A DNA stretch of 64,000 bases, taken from the NCBI GenBank assembly GCA_023702235.1, contig JAMQCR010000002.1:1231001-1295000 (forward strand), written 5' to 3'. Below are positions 43,178 to 54,166 of this stretch, piece by piece. The notes beneath the pieces were generated by a model. The model ran no database searches, was not told where the DNA came from, and was given only the letters and a program-made list of their open reading frames with translations. The stretch comes from Neobacillus pocheonensis. Lineage in GTDB: Bacteria > Bacillota > Bacilli > Bacillales > Cytobacillaceae. How positions within the stretch are numbered: position 1 is the stretch's first letter; each line of letters starts with the position of its first letter. Both the position numbers and the translations under genes were made by a program.

Positions 43178-43672
43178 ATGGTAGTCTTTGCTAAACAGTC
43201 AATGCTTTGTACAGAAAGAAAGTTACTTTCAAAAATTATTGAGTACTTTTCATTAAATGAAGAAACAGAAGGCACAATTATAATGTTCATCATATTACCA
43301 CCTTGTGGAGATTATGATTTTTTAATTGAGAATTTTAGAAAGAAATATAAAAATATTAATCTCTCAGTTTTTGATTATTCGCAATACCTTAATGACGATA
43401 TCAAACCTGAGGGAAAGGTTGAGCCTGAGCCTATAAATGTTCCCGAGATTATTAAAACTTTAGAAGATTTAAAGAGTGCAAATCCTAATTATGGATTAGA
43501 TTGTTACACCTCAATAGATGATGTATTAAAGAATGCAATATCTTTAGCGGAAGAACTAAAAACCAAAGAAACTAAAAATATGGAATTCGTTACGATTTAT
43601 AATGTTAAATTTCGTAATCATAGGGAATTTCAGCGTACAAAATATTACATTTCGCTCTTCTTTGTCCGATGA
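43178..43672 (+). CDS. Hypothetical protein, start uncertain
   Basis: The frame encodes 164 residues beginning MVVFAKQSMLCTERKLLSKI. It has mixed alpha/beta character (TIIMFIILPPCGDYDFLIEN) and a charged middle part (KPEGKVEPEPINVPEIIKTL). I recognise no family. There is no good RBS before ATG 43178, so it may be a fragment of an older gene. Confidence 0.4.
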   Translation: MVVFAKQSMLCTERKLLSKIIEYFSLNEETEGTIIMFIILPPCGDYDFLIENFRKKYKNINLSVFDYSQYLNDDIKPEGKVEPEPINVPEIIKTLEDLKSANPNYGLDCYTSIDDVLKNAISLAEELKTKETKNMEFVTIYNVKFRNHREFQRTKYYISLFFVR

Positions 43673-43948
43673 GAAACTGCTTTCTACATGGGGTGTTAAA
43701 ATGAAAAGAACCCCCATAAGGAGTCCTTTTCATGTAGCAATTTATCTATAATATTAAGGGTTTTTCAATTATACCAATATTATCAAATGTAAAAAAGAGG
43801 AAAACTAACTAGACTTTCCCAGGTAAAATTAATTTGAAATTTGATTCTGAAGTTTTAGAAGTTATTGACAGAAAATTATAAACGGTGCTATAGTTAAAAT
43901 AATTTAAGCGAGATTTGTTATATGCTAAAAGTTTGAGGTGTATTATTA

Positions 43949-44998
43949 GTGGCGAGATTAAAGGATATTGCTGAATATGTAGGCGTTTCCATCTCAACTG
44001 TTTCTAGAGTCATTCAAAATGACCAAACACGAAATGTAAATCAGGAAACAAAAAATAAAATATGGCAGGCAGTTAAGGAGTTAGGATATATTCCAAATCA
44101 GCATGCCCGAAACCTAGTGAATAACAGGCAAACAAAAACTAACACAAAAACAATGAAAATTGGCTGGGTTGCCAATCCAATACAAGCGGAGATTAACCCA
44201 TACTTTGCCGAAATCTATACAGGTATTCGTGACACCTTAACAAATTATGACTATACCTTAATTAGTATTACCAAGGATGAAATTGAAAATGAGGCACTGC
44301 TTATAAAGACAATCCATGATCTAGGAATTGAAGGACTTATTCTAATCGACAGAATTGACGATAGTCTAATTGAATATATTCAGCAAACGATTCCAGTGGT
44401 CGGATTGGACTTTTACTATACAGATAAAAATATTGCTGTTGTCGATTACAATCGGGATGCCGCAATAAAAACGGTGGTTCAGCATTTAATCAACAAAGGC
44501 CATCGGGAAATTGGTTTTATTGGTGGAGGCATCAATAAAACTTTTGAAGATTTACATGCAGAATATCGGTTTAAAGGCTATCAATCAGCAATGGAAGAAG
44601 CCAAACTTTCTATCAGTCTAGACTGGGTTATCAATACGATGTGGAAAATGGAAAACAGCTACGAGAAAATGAATCAGCTCATTAAAAGAGACCGAGAGCA
44701 TTTGCCAACAGCCATGGTTTGTGCCAGTGATATGATGGCCATCGCTGCAATGAGAGCTGTGATCGAAAATAATCTCCGTATTCCAGAGGATATTGCTTTC
44801 TTTGGAGTTGATAATATTGAGATGAGTAAATATTCATCACCACCTCTATCAACTGTAGAAATTCCCAAATACGAAATGGGAAAAATGGCTGCAAAAACGA
44901 TTATGGATATGGTGGAAGAAAAAATTACTCTTCCAGTAAAACTAGTTTTACCGTTTGAATTAATCATCCGGGAATCATCTTCAATAAAACGGACCTAA
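43949..44998 (+). CDS. LacI-family repressor of the amino-sugar cluster
   Basis: The GTG start at 43949 has GAGGTG upstream. The HTH MARLKDIAEYVGVSISTVSR, VIQNDQTRNVNQETK and hinge LGYIPNQHARNLVNN are typical of LacI/GalR regulators. The periplasmic-binding-like domain follows (KIGWVANPIQAEINPYFAEI to ELIIRESSSIKRT). It precedes the oxidoreductase, importer and agaS/lacCD genes and probably senses a galactosamine-type sugar. Candidate operators GGAAAACGTT lie at 45021 and 46455. A GGACC/GGTTC hairpin with T7 ends the gene. Confidence 0.88.
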   Translation: MARLKDIAEYVGVSISTVSRVIQNDQTRNVNQETKNKIWQAVKELGYIPNQHARNLVNNRQTKTNTKTMKIGWVANPIQAEINPYFAEIYTGIRDTLTNYDYTLISITKDEIENEALLIKTIHDLGIEGLILIDRIDDSLIEYIQQTIPVVGLDFYYTDKNIAVVDYNRDAAIKTVVQHLINKGHREIGFIGGGINKTFEDLHAEYRFKGYQSAMEEAKLSISLDWVINTMWKMENSYEKMNQLIKRDREHLPTAMVCASDMMAIAAMRAVIENNLRIPEDIAFFGVDNIEMSKYSSPPLSTVEIPKYEMGKMAAKTIMDMVEEKITLPVKLVLPFELIIRESSSIKRT

Positions 44999-45020
44999 AC
45001 GGTTCTTTTTTTAAAAGCCC

Positions 45021-45040
45021 TTGGAAAACGTTTGGATAAA
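45021..45040 (+). promoter_or_regulatory. Candidate operator/cre site upstream of the oxidoreductase
   Basis: TTGGAAAACGTTTGGATAAA resembles both LacI/GalR operators and the catabolite repression element (cre). It shares GGAAAACGTT with the site at 46455, placed before the importer operon. Confidence 0.55.
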
Positions 45041-45107
45041 TTGAGGAAAATTTTCCGAGAAAAATAATACTATTACATTAATTAAACAAATGAGAGGGGA
45101 GATTTAG

Positions 45108-46382
45108 ATGAAAACATTGACAGCAATCTTAATCGGAGCAGGGGATAGAGGGGCAAGAGCTTACGCGCCATATGCACTTGCATATCCAAACGAATTAAAA
45201 ATTGTCGGAGTGGCAGAGCCGGGATTGGAAAGGAGAAAGAAAATACAAGTAAAACATGATATACCTTCCCAAAATTGTTTTGAATCATGGGAAGAGGTAT
45301 TGAATCTCGACCAAAAAATTGCTAACATCGCCATTATTTGTACACTTGATCGGTTTCACTTTAAACCAACGATGAGAGCTTTGGAGTTAGGCTATCATGT
45401 TTTGTTGGAGAAACCAATGTCTCCAAACCCGCTTGAATGTATTGCGATGGAACAGGCCGCAAGAAAATTTAATTGCCAGCTAACCATTGGCCATGTTCTA
45501 CGGTATACCGAATTTTGGTCAACGATTAAAAAGATAATTGCCAACGGGGAAATTGGTGAAGTTGTATCATTGCAATTAAATGAGAATGTAGAAGTTATGC
45601 ATATGTCCCACAGCTTTGTCCGAGGAAATTGGAATAATAAAGAAAAATCAAGTCCGATGATCTTGCAGAAATCTTGTCATGATATGGATATTATTTCTTT
45701 TGTTATGGGTAAAGAGTGTAAAAATATCAGTTCCTACGGTTCACTCATGCATTTTAAAGGGGAAAATGCCCCCACTGGTGCTCCGCAAAGATGCTTAGAT
45801 GGATGTCCTGCCGAACTAGAATGTCCATTCCATGCAGGTAGATATTACCTTGGAGAAGGAAGAGGATGGGCTAAGAAATTTACAGAAGACTATACAAATG
45901 AAGGAATCATTAAAGCATTACAAGATACACCATATGGAAAATGTGTTTACCGATCAGATAATAATGTTGTCGATCATCAAGTGGTTAACATGGAATTCGA
46001 AGATGGTGCAACTGCAACATTTAGCATGTGCGGCTTCACGAGAGAGCAAACGCGAATTGTTCAAATCATGGGAACAAAGGGAGAAATCAGAGGAAACATG
46101 GAGGAAAATAGTATATCAATCTATAATTTTCACACTAAGCATGAAACCGTCATTAAATTTGACAGCCCTATTGGCGGACACGGTGGCGGTGATAATGGCA
46201 TCATGAGAACATTCCTCCGCGAAATACAGTTTGGAAATACCACAGACAGTGTTTCTTCCACTTCTGCTTCCGTAAGAAGTCATCTCATGGCATTTGCTGC
46301 TGAGGATTCGAGGTTAAACAAGGGCAAATCCATTAATATCGATGAATATTATCAAAGATTGCTAGAAAATATTAACGTATAA
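45108..46382 (+). CDS. Gfo/Idh/MocA family sugar oxidoreductase
   Basis: This 424-residue protein has a Rossmann fold (TAILIGAGDRGARAYAPYAL), the EKPMSPNP motif at the substrate-binding lysine and a C-terminal half with TIGHVLRYTEFW, LQKSCHDMDII and a Cys-rich insertion (RCLDGCPAELECPFH). Such enzymes oxidise, isomerise or hydrolyse sugars through NAD. Possibly it releases or epimerises an amino sugar before phosphorylation. The Cys cluster may bind metal. It is intact with GGGGAG upstream. Confidence 0.85.
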   Translation: MKTLTAILIGAGDRGARAYAPYALAYPNELKIVGVAEPGLERRKKIQVKHDIPSQNCFESWEEVLNLDQKIANIAIICTLDRFHFKPTMRALELGYHVLLEKPMSPNPLECIAMEQAARKFNCQLTIGHVLRYTEFWSTIKKIIANGEIGEVVSLQLNENVEVMHMSHSFVRGNWNNKEKSSPMILQKSCHDMDIISFVMGKECKNISSYGSLMHFKGENAPTGAPQRCLDGCPAELECPFHAGRYYLGEGRGWAKKFTEDYTNEGIIKALQDTPYGKCVYRSDNNVVDHQVVNMEFEDGATATFSMCGFTREQTRIVQIMGTKGEIRGNMEENSISIYNFHTKHETVIKFDSPIGGHGGGDNGIMRTFLREIQFGNTTDSVSSTSASVRSHLMAFAAEDSRLNKGKSINIDEYYQRLLENINV

Positions 46383-46454
46383 AGATAGATTGTTATCACC
46401 GCGATTTACGGGGTGTATCAATAATAAAGTTATAGATTAAATACTATCCCTTTC

Positions 46455-46470
46455 GGGAAAACGTTATCCA
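46455..46470 (+). promoter_or_regulatory. Candidate operator/cre site upstream of the importer operon
   Basis: GGGAAAACGTTATCCA shares its core with the site at 45021-45040. A second AACGTTATC follows at about 46482-46490. Confidence 0.55.
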
Positions 46471-46609
46471 TAAAGGCGGTGAACGTTATCTAAAATATTT
46501 GGAATATTGATAAAAAAGAAGTAAGAATTATTCATCTAAGAAAAGCCCTTAAGTTTTAAAAAGCTATTTTGTTTGAAATCTATTAAATTTTGAATGAGAG
46601 AAGGGAAAT

Positions 46610-47862
46610 ATGATGAAAAAATGGCTCGTAATGATTTTAGCAGTTGTTCTAGGATTGCTAGGGCTGGCTGGCTGTAGTAATAGCGATACAGCTTCCGGTG
46701 ATGCGAAAGATGGAAAGGTTGAAATAACTTATGGAATTTGGGATAAGAAACAATTGCCTGCCATTGATGAGATTATCAAATTATTTAACGAAAAATATCC
46801 AAATATCAAAGTAAAAACGGAGCTTACTCCTTATGGCCAATACTTCCAAAAGCTTGAAACTGCCGCAACTGGCGGTGCATTGCCCGATGTCCTTTGGATG
46901 AACGGTGCTCACGTCGTTCAATATGCAGAGGGAAAAGTAATCCTTCCATTAAGTGATATGGCAAAAAAAGATAACTATAGTTTAGATAATTATCCGAAGT
47001 CATTAATTGACCTTTATACAGTCGATGGAAAAGTTTATGGAATTCCAAAAGATTACGATACAACAGGATTATGGTACAACAAAAAAATCTTTGATGATGC
47101 AGGTGTACCGTATCCGGATGAAACGTGGGACTGGAATAAGTTAAAAGAAGTGGCAAAAAAACTAACAAACAAAGACAAAGCTATTTGGGGCTATGCTGCT
47201 TTAATGGGTAATCAAGGTGGATATTATGACTTAATTTGGCAAAATGGCGGATATATCGTTTCCAAAGATGGAAAATCAGTTGGTTTCGATCAACCCGAAG
47301 CGATCGAGGCACTGAAATACAATATTAGCTTTATAAAAGAAGGGTTGTCACCAACACAAGCACAAATGACGGAAACTGCAGCTTCTGAATTATTCTCTTC
47401 GGGAAAAGTCGCGATGATGTTCGATGGTCCTTGGATGGTACCTGAGTATAAGAAAAATCCTGATTTAAATGTTGCTGTTGTACCACAAGGTAAGAAGCGT
47501 GCAGTTGCGATTCATGGGTTATCCAATGTAATCGCTGCCAATACCAAACATAAAGCCGCGGCATGGGAGTTCGTTAAGTTCTTAGGCTCTAAAGAAGCTG
47601 CCGAGGTGTATGCGAAAACTGGGACAGTTATTCCAGCCTATAACGGTACACAGGAAGCATGGGTAAAATCTGTTCCAAATATGAACCTTCAAGCCTTTAT
47701 TGATGGTGCTCAATACTCTGTGCCGCTTCCAAGTGTCAAAAACACAGGGGAAATTTGGCAATATGAAACTGATATCCTGAAAAAGGCTGGAGCCAAGAAG
47801 AAAGTGTAGAGGACGCAGTAAAAGAGCTAACCAAAAAGGCAAATGAATCGCTATCTAAGTAG
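46610..47862 (+). pseudogene. ABC sugar-binding lipoprotein, frameshift at the very end
   Basis: This is a solute-binding protein of the CUT1 carbohydrate importer family. It has a lipoprotein signal (KWLVMILAVVLGLLGLAGC), then ITYGIWDKKQLPAIDEIIKL and ALPDVLWMNGAHVVQYAEGK. The frame as given stops at 47809 after AGAKKKV; one frame over it continues EDAVKELTKKANESLSK to 47862, the usual end. Only the last 17 residues are affected, so the protein might still bind its sugar. It precedes the two permease genes. Confidence 0.85.
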
Positions 47863-47924
47863 TTGAAAAAATGAAGAGAGGAATGTATTTCTTCTCTTCA
47901 ATTTCCATAAAGGGAGGGAATGCT

Positions 47925-48870
47925 GTGAAAGAAATTCCTCTTCAGACTGAAGTGAAAGCATCTAAAAAATTTAAGGTTACCAGCTTAACAAAAACAAGGA
48001 AAAGATCTGATTATTTCTGGGCATATCTAATGATTGCTCCTACGATGTTAGGTTTATTTATTTTTTACTTGTGGCCTATTATTCAGACCTTTTACTATAG
48101 TTTCACTGAATGGGGAGCTTTTGGGCAACATGAGTGGACAGGGATAACGAATTATAAGCGGATGCTTGACGATGCAGACCTTTTACAATCTTTTAAAAAC
48201 ACAGGTATTTATATTATCTTTACCGTGCCAATAGGAATTTTCCTTTCTATTATTATAGCGGTTCTTTTAAATCAAAAAATTAAAGGGAAATCTGTTTATC
48301 GAACACTGTATTTTTTACCCGTGATTACTATGCCCGCTGCAATCGCTATGGTATGGAAATGGCTATTTAATGCGGATTACGGATTACTCAATTATCTTTT
48401 ATCTTTAATTGGAATTAAGGGACCGCAGTGGGTAAGTGATCCGAAAATAGCTCTGTATTCTATTATTGTTGTCGCAATCTGGAGTGGTATCGGATATAAC
48501 ATGGTCATCTTTCTATCTGGGCTGCAAGGGATACCTAAAATGTACTATGAAGCTGCAGAAATTGATGGAGCGGCCGATAAAGGTGTTCTTTAAAATTACA
48601 TTGCCATTACTCTCTCCTGTTATTTTCTTTGTGTCCATTATGTCTCTTATCGGAGCGTTTCAAGTTTTTGACTTAATCTTTATGATGATTGGAAAGAGCA
48701 GTACGGCGTTAGAAAGTACACAGTCAATCGTTTATTTATTTTATCAGCATGCTTTTGTATTAAATGATAAGGGTTATGCAGCAGCCATTGCAGTCCTCTT
48801 GTTAATTGTTATTTTGATTATTACTGCGATTCAGATGACATTACAAAAAAAGTGGGTTCATTATGACTAA
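47925..48870 (+). pseudogene. ABC sugar importer permease 1 (UgpA/MalF type), one frameshift
   Basis: The GTG start at 47925 follows AGGGAGGG. It has six membrane segments (YLMIAPTMLGLFIFYLWPII to LLLIVILIITAIQMTLQ) and the EAA loop EAAEIDGA. The frame breaks exactly in the EAA loop near 48582-48587 and continues in another frame as FFKITLPLLSPVIFFVSIMS. One indel is enough. With a broken permease the importer would not assemble, unless this is a sequence error. Confidence 0.87.
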
Positions 48871-48884
48871 AGGGAGTGTAACCA

Positions 48885-49718
48885 TTGGAAAGAACAAGAC
48901 AGCTTGTAACCAGTAAATCATTTCTAATCCATTTCGTTCTGATTATAGGGTCGGTTGCAATGATTTTGCCCTTTATATGGATGATTCTCACCTCGTTAAA
49001 AACTTATGCTGAGTCCATTCATATCCCTCCCGTATTGTTTCCAAAGGAATTCCAATGGGGGAACTACAAAGACGTATTTGGACTGCTACCATTCTTCAAA
49101 TTTATGTTTAATACCATCATTATTACGGTACTGCGGACCGTTGGCCAACTGTTTTTGTGTTCACTAGCAGCCTATGCCTTTGCGCGGATTGAATTTCCCG
49201 GTAGGAACTTCTTCTTCTTATTGACGTTGACCGTATTAATGGTACCTGGGCAAGTGTTTTTACTGCCGCAATATATGATTATGGTGAAATTAGGCTGGCT
49301 GAATTCGTTACAGGCCGTGGTCGTACCCGGTTTGTTTAGTGCATTTGGTACGTTCCTTTTAAGGCAATTCTTTATGGGGCTGCCAAAGGAACTAGAGGAA
49401 GCCGCACGACTTGACGGCTGTAATCATTTCAAAATTTATTGGAAGATTATGCTTCCGCTCGCCAAACCAGGTTTAATAGCGCTGGGCATTTTTACAACTC
49501 TTTGGAGCTGGAATGAATTAATGTGGCCGATGATAGTCAATAGTTCCACGGAATCTATGACCCTATCAGTGGGATTATCCTCACTCCAAGGTCAATATTT
49601 AACCAACTACCCGGTTCTTATGGCGGGATCGTTTTTAGCAATATTACCGATGCTAATTCTATTTATCTTCCTGCAAAAGCAGTTTATTGAGGGGATTGCT
49701 GTAACTGGCGGGAAATAA
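48885..49718 (+). CDS. ABC sugar importer permease 2 (UgpE/MalG type)
   Basis: The TTG start at 48885 has AAGGGAGTG upstream. The 277-residue protein has six membrane segments and the EAA loop EEAARLDGCNHFKIYWKIML with PLAKPG. It pairs with permease 1. An ATPase gene is absent from the cluster, so a shared MsmX-type ATPase encoded elsewhere is inferred, as is usual for CUT1 importers in Bacillus. Intact. Confidence 0.9.
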   Translation: MERTRQLVTSKSFLIHFVLIIGSVAMILPFIWMILTSLKTYAESIHIPPVLFPKEFQWGNYKDVFGLLPFFKFMFNTIIITVLRTVGQLFLCSLAAYAFARIEFPGRNFFFLLTLTVLMVPGQVFLLPQYMIMVKLGWLNSLQAVVVPGLFSAFGTFLLRQFFMGLPKELEEAARLDGCNHFKIYWKIMLPLAKPGLIALGIFTTLWSWNELMWPMIVNSSTESMTLSVGLSSLQGQYLTNYPVLMAGSFLAILPMLILFIFLQKQFIEGIAVTGGK

Positions 49719-49762
49719 AACCCATAGCATACGGGCATAAAAAGCCGTATGTTATGGGTTTA
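49718..49762 (+). terminator. Terminator after the importer genes
   Basis: AAACCCATAGCATACGG and CCGTATGTTATGGGTTT form a long stem of about 16 base pairs with a 10-base loop. The T-run is short, so part of the transcript may continue. Confidence 0.75.
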
Positions 49763-49910
49763 CTCAGAGGTATTAGTCTATGAGTATTACAATCATCTAA
49801 CTCTAATAAACTTTTTCGAACAACCCAACATTACATAGCTTCTCTTAATTATAAAATTACAACATCGTACGGGAAAACTCGATCAATTCAACATGCAGGG
49901 GTGCAGGAAC

Positions 49911-50811
49911 ATGAAAAAGGCAATTGGCATTGATATTGGCGGGACGAAAATAGCTGCAGCCATCATTTCAGAAAAAGGAGAATTGCTGAATCGGACAGAG
50001 ATAAAAAGTGATCCATCGGACAGAGAAAAGATGTTTGTCAGAGTAGTAAAAACTGTCGAGCAAGTTCTTGAGGGTTCCTCTTATACCGTTGAGGACATGG
50101 ATGGTATCGGTGTCGGTGTACCGGGCAAGGTGGATCGTGAACAAGGGATTGCAGTTTTTCAAAATAACTTACCATGGGCTCAGTTTCCGCTTATTGCCCG
50201 TTTACGGGAGCATTTCGGACTCCAGCGGATTACGATCGACAATGATGTTTACATGGCGGCATTCGCTGAGTGGAAGGCAATCAAGGCTAAGAACAATGAA
50301 ACATTTGTCTATATGACGATTAGTACAGGCATTTCCTGTTCCATTATTCATAACGGTTCATTTTTCAGGGGATCAGGATTTTCCGGCGAGCTAGGTTTGC
50401 TTCCATTCTTTTCAAAGGTGACACAAAAATTAGAGCGACTGGAACAAACATCTGCAGGACCTGCGATTGAAAAACTAGCTCAAAAGGAACTTCAGATGGC
50501 GAGTCTGTCAACTAAGGATGTTTTTGAACGTTATAAAGAAGGAGCCATAGAGTATAAGCTTATCGTCGATGAGGTGACAGACAATTGGCCAAGGACTTTA
50601 TTCTATCTCCTGCTTACTGGACCCGCATAAAGTGGTGTTCGGCGGAAGTGTTATTACTAACAACCCTTTTTTGCTTGAAATTATAAAAGAAAAACTGAAA
50701 ATGTACCAAATCCCTGAGCAACAGCATCTTTTAAGCAATATGTCCATTAGTAATATGAAGGAAAATAACGGCGTCGTTGGTGCGGGATTACGGGTATTCG
50801 AAGGGAACTAA
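49911..50811 (+). pseudogene. ROK-family sugar kinase-like protein, one frameshift
   Basis: It begins MKKAIGIDIGGTKIAAAIIS, the ROK/ASKHA phosphate-binding start, with GIGVGVPGKVDREQG and ITIDNDVYMAAFAEW. The frame breaks at about 50617 (LLLTGPA stop) and resumes as KVVFGGSVITNNPFLLEIIK ending VVGAGLRVFEGN at 50811. The usual ROK zinc motif (CGCGxxGC) is absent: where it should be, the sequence reads GLLPFFSKVTQKLERLEQTS. It may be a divergent amino-sugar kinase. Confidence 0.8.
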
Positions 50812-50831
50812 ATTTTAGAGGAGTGTCACAT

Positions 50832-51998
50832 ATGTTTACATTAAGTCAGGAAAAATTATCACCATTAGGGGCCGCGATTACAACGACCGAAATCAAACAA
50901 CAGCCTGAATTATGGGGAGAAACATTTGCATTGTATAATGTGAAAATTCATGAGATTAATGAGTTTTTGCAAAATCTTACTGAAAAGCATGATCGTGTCC
51001 GGGTTATTTTTACAGGGGCCGGAACCTCCGCTTATGTTGGTGATACTGTAACCCCCTATTTAAAGGGAAAAGTGGATGAGAAACAGTGGGACTTGATGAG
51101 TGTTCCAACAACTACAATCGTTTCAAATCCGTATCAATTCTTAAAAGCAGATATCCCAACGTTATTGATTTCATTTGCAAGAAGCGGCAACAGCCCTGAA
51201 AGTGTTGCTGCTGTCAAGTTAGCGGAGCAAGTCGTGAGGAATCTTTATCAAATCACCATCACCTGCTCAAAAGATGGAAAATTGGCTCAACGGTCAGTAG
51301 GAGATGAAAATAATCTCCTATTATTAATGCCTGAAAGGTCCAATGATCAAGGGTTTGCAATGACGGGAAGCTACACCTGTATGGCACTAACTACACTGCT
51401 CATTTTCGATACGCTATTAATACAAGAAAAATTAAACATTGTAGAAACAGTTCGTCGCATGGGGCAAAGTGTTATTAACAGAGAAGCTGATATTGAAAAA
51501 ATGATTTCTTACGAATTTGAAAGAATGATCTATCTTGGATCGGGGAGTCTTGAGGGACTAGCAAGAGAGGCACAATTAAAATTATTAGAATTAACTGCCG
51601 GCAAGATTGCTACTTCCTTTGATTCATCACTTGGATTCCGCCATGGTCCAAAATCGTTTGTGAATGAGAATGCAGTTGTGTTTGTGTTTGTTTCCAACCA
51701 ACCTTACACACGCCGTTACGACCTTGATATGTTAAATGAATTGAGACAGGATCAAATCGCAAGCTTCATATGTGCAATAGCAGTAGATGGAGATATGAAT
51801 TATGCCGGTGACACGTTCCTATTCGAAAGTGAAGCATGCACCGTACCAGATGCCTATTTGTCCCTTCCGTATGTCATGTTTGCACAAATAATTGCTTTGC
51901 TATCCTCGGTCAAGGTCGGAAATACACCGGATACTCCTTCACCAAGTGGAACCGTTAATCGTGTTGTTAAAGGTGTAACCATCCACGAATATCAATAA
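50832..51998 (+). CDS. agaS: AgaS-type SIS domain protein (galactosamine-6-phosphate deaminase/isomerase)
   Basis: The 388-residue protein has two SIS domains: VRVIFTGAGTSAYVGDTVTP and LLISFARSGNSPESVAAVKL in the first, MIYLGSGSLEGLAREAQLKL and SSLGFRHGPKSFVNENAVVF in the second. AgaS converts galactosamine-6-phosphate to tagatose-6-phosphate, which LacC and LacD of this cluster would process further. TAGAGGAG precedes the ATG at 50832. Intact. Confidence 0.88.
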   Translation: MFTLSQEKLSPLGAAITTTEIKQQPELWGETFALYNVKIHEINEFLQNLTEKHDRVRVIFTGAGTSAYVGDTVTPYLKGKVDEKQWDLMSVPTTTIVSNPYQFLKADIPTLLISFARSGNSPESVAAVKLAEQVVRNLYQITITCSKDGKLAQRSVGDENNLLLLMPERSNDQGFAMTGSYTCMALTTLLIFDTLLIQEKLNIVETVRRMGQSVINREADIEKMISYEFERMIYLGSGSLEGLAREAQLKLLELTAGKIATSFDSSLGFRHGPKSFVNENAVVFVFVSNQPYTRRYDLDMLNELRQDQIASFICAIAVDGDMNYAGDTFLFESEACTVPDAYLSLPYVMFAQIIALLSSVKVGNTPDTPSPSGTVNRVVKGVTIHEYQ

Positions 51999-52043
51999 AT
52001 CAAAGGGAAAGGGATGTTCCTCTTCCTTAACAGAGGTGTAGGT

Positions 52044-53218
52044 ATGGAACAATTTGTGTTTGCAGACATGTTTTTTCTTGAGGATGGGTTGGCAGGCCCT
52101 GGTTACTTGGAAATAAAGGACGGGAAATTTGGCTCTTTTTATGTCACTTTGCCATCTGGTTCGACAGAAGTCATCAATCATGCGGGGAAATGGATCGCTC
52201 CTGGTTTAGTAGACACACACATTCATGGCTTTAAAAATCACGACATTATGGATAACGACTTTAAGGGATTGAAAGCAATTTCTGAAGGACTGCTTTCGTG
52301 TGGAGTGACATCGTTTTTTCCTACCACACTAACTTCTTCGCCTGAGATATTGAATGAAGTAGTTGCAATGATTGGTGAAAACTATACAAAGGTCCAGGGA
52401 GCCAAAATTAAAGGTATTTTTTTGGAAGGACCATTTTTTACGGAGAAACACAAAGGGGCGCAAAACACAAAGTATTTTTGTGATCCATCTATTGAAATGC
52501 TAGAGACGTGGCAAACGTTTTCCAATCATATTATTAAAAAAATCGCACTAGCTCCGAAAGGAATGGTGCAGCAGAATTTATTGAGCACGCCGTTAATGAT
52601 CAAGTTACCGTGGCGCTGGCTCATAGTGATGCGACATATACTGAGGCAAAATATGCGGTTGAGAAGGGTGCTTCGATTTTTGTCCATACGTTCAACGGTA
52701 TGAGCGGGTTGCATCATCGAGAGCCGGGAATGGTTGGTGCTGCGATGAACCTACCTGATGTGTTTGCAGAAATTATCTGTGACGGACATCATGTTCATCC
52801 TGCCGCCGCTAACATTTTAATGAATGCTCGTGGCCGAAAGGAGACAGTCCTAGTCACGGATTGCATGATGGCTGGAGGTATGCCAGAAGGCCACTATCAA
52901 CTGGGAGAATTTCCTGTCAGTTTGAAAAAGGGAGCCGCTCGATTGGAGAGTGGAAGCTTAGCAGGCAGTATTTTGCAATTAAAAGAGGCAGTCAAAAATG
53001 CCGTTGATTGGGGAATTGCTACCCCGGAAGAAGCTCTCTATATGGCGAGTACTGCACCCGCGAAAAGCGTTGGTCTTGATGGAGAATGCGGTATGATTGC
53101 GACTGGTTATGATGCTGATTTTATTGTATTGACACCTGATCTCAATTTAACTGCCACGTATCTTGATGGTATTTGCCGGTATCAAGAGAAAGTCTCCTTT
53201 TGGAAAGAGGGAATGTGA
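52044..53218 (+). pseudogene. NagA/AgaA-type N-acetyl-amino-sugar-6-phosphate deacetylase, one frameshift
   Basis: This amidohydrolase removes the acetyl group from N-acetylgalactosamine- or glucosamine-6-phosphate. The N-terminal part has WIAPGLVDTHIHGF, with the metal-binding HIH, and KIKGIFLEGPFFTEKHKGAQ. Near 52580-52610 the frame changes; the second part has TVALAHSDATY, FVHTFNGMSGLHHREPGMVG, AEIICDGHHVHPAA and LVTDCMMAGGMPEG. The two parts together form a complete enzyme of about 391 residues. The start is ATG 52044 after GAGGTG. Its stop overlaps lacC. Confidence 0.87.
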
Positions 53219-54151
53219 TGATTTTAACTGTCACGATGAATCCATCTGTTGATATTTCCTATTCAGTTCAAGATTTCAAACTAGATGATGTGAATCGAGT
53301 GGAGAAGGCACGTAAAACTGCTGGAGGGAAAGGATTAAATGTCGCCCGGGTCATTAAGCAGCTGGGTGAAGATGTTCTCGCAACAGGTGTGCTTGGCGGT
53401 ACTATTGGCGATTACATTACTCAAGAATTAATGAAAAGTGAGATAAAAAATGACTTTTTTAGAATAAATCAGGAATCAAGAAACTGTATTGCAATTCTTC
53501 ATGATGGTAAGCAAACGGAAATTTTAGAATCCGCCGACCTTATTAGAGGGAGAAGGGGAAGCATTTTTAGAAAAATATCAGGAGCAGCTTTCGAAATCTG
53601 CTCTAGTTACCATTTCGGGCAGTTTACCAAAAGGGCTTGATTCTGGGTTTTATCGGCAAATGGTCGATATAGGCCAAGAGAAAGGAATTCCCATGATTGT
53701 TGATACATCAGGAGAATCATTGAAACAGGTTTTATTCCATAAAGTAAAACCTTTCGCCATTAAGCCGAATATTAACGAGCTGTTCCAACTTTTTGGTATG
53801 AAATTGAAGATGAACGTAAGTAACTTGAAGCAATTGTTAACCATTGAGTTATTTCATGGAATCGAATGGATTGTCATTTCGATGGGCAGAGAGGGTGCTT
53901 TCGTCAAGCATGGTAACCATTATTATCGGGTTACTATTCCTAGTATCAATGGTGTGAATGCTGTCGGCTCAGGTGACGCAACTGTTGCTGGATTAGCAGT
54001 TGCTCTAGTTAAGAAGCAAACCGTTCAGGACGTTTTGAAAACAGCGATGACAACGGGAATGCTTAATACGATGGAAGCAGAAACAGGTTATATTAATCCT
54101 GCAAAATTCGATTCACTTTTTGATTTGGTAAAGGTTACGAAAGTAGATTAA
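53218..54151 (+). pseudogene. lacC: Tagatose-6-phosphate kinase (PfkB family), one frameshift
   Basis: The ATG at 53218 overlaps the deacetylase stop. It reads MILTVTMNPSVDISYSVQDF and RKTAGGKGLNVARVIKQLGE, diagnostic for LacC/1-phosphofructokinase. Near 53530 the frame shifts; the continuation has LLEGEGEAFLEKYQEQLSKS, TISGSLPKGLDSGFYRQMVD and the anion-hole motif AVGSGDATVAGLAVAL. It would phosphorylate tagatose-6-phosphate to the 1,6-bisphosphate used by the next gene product. Confidence 0.87.
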
Positions 54152-54166
54152 TAGAGGTGATGGTCG

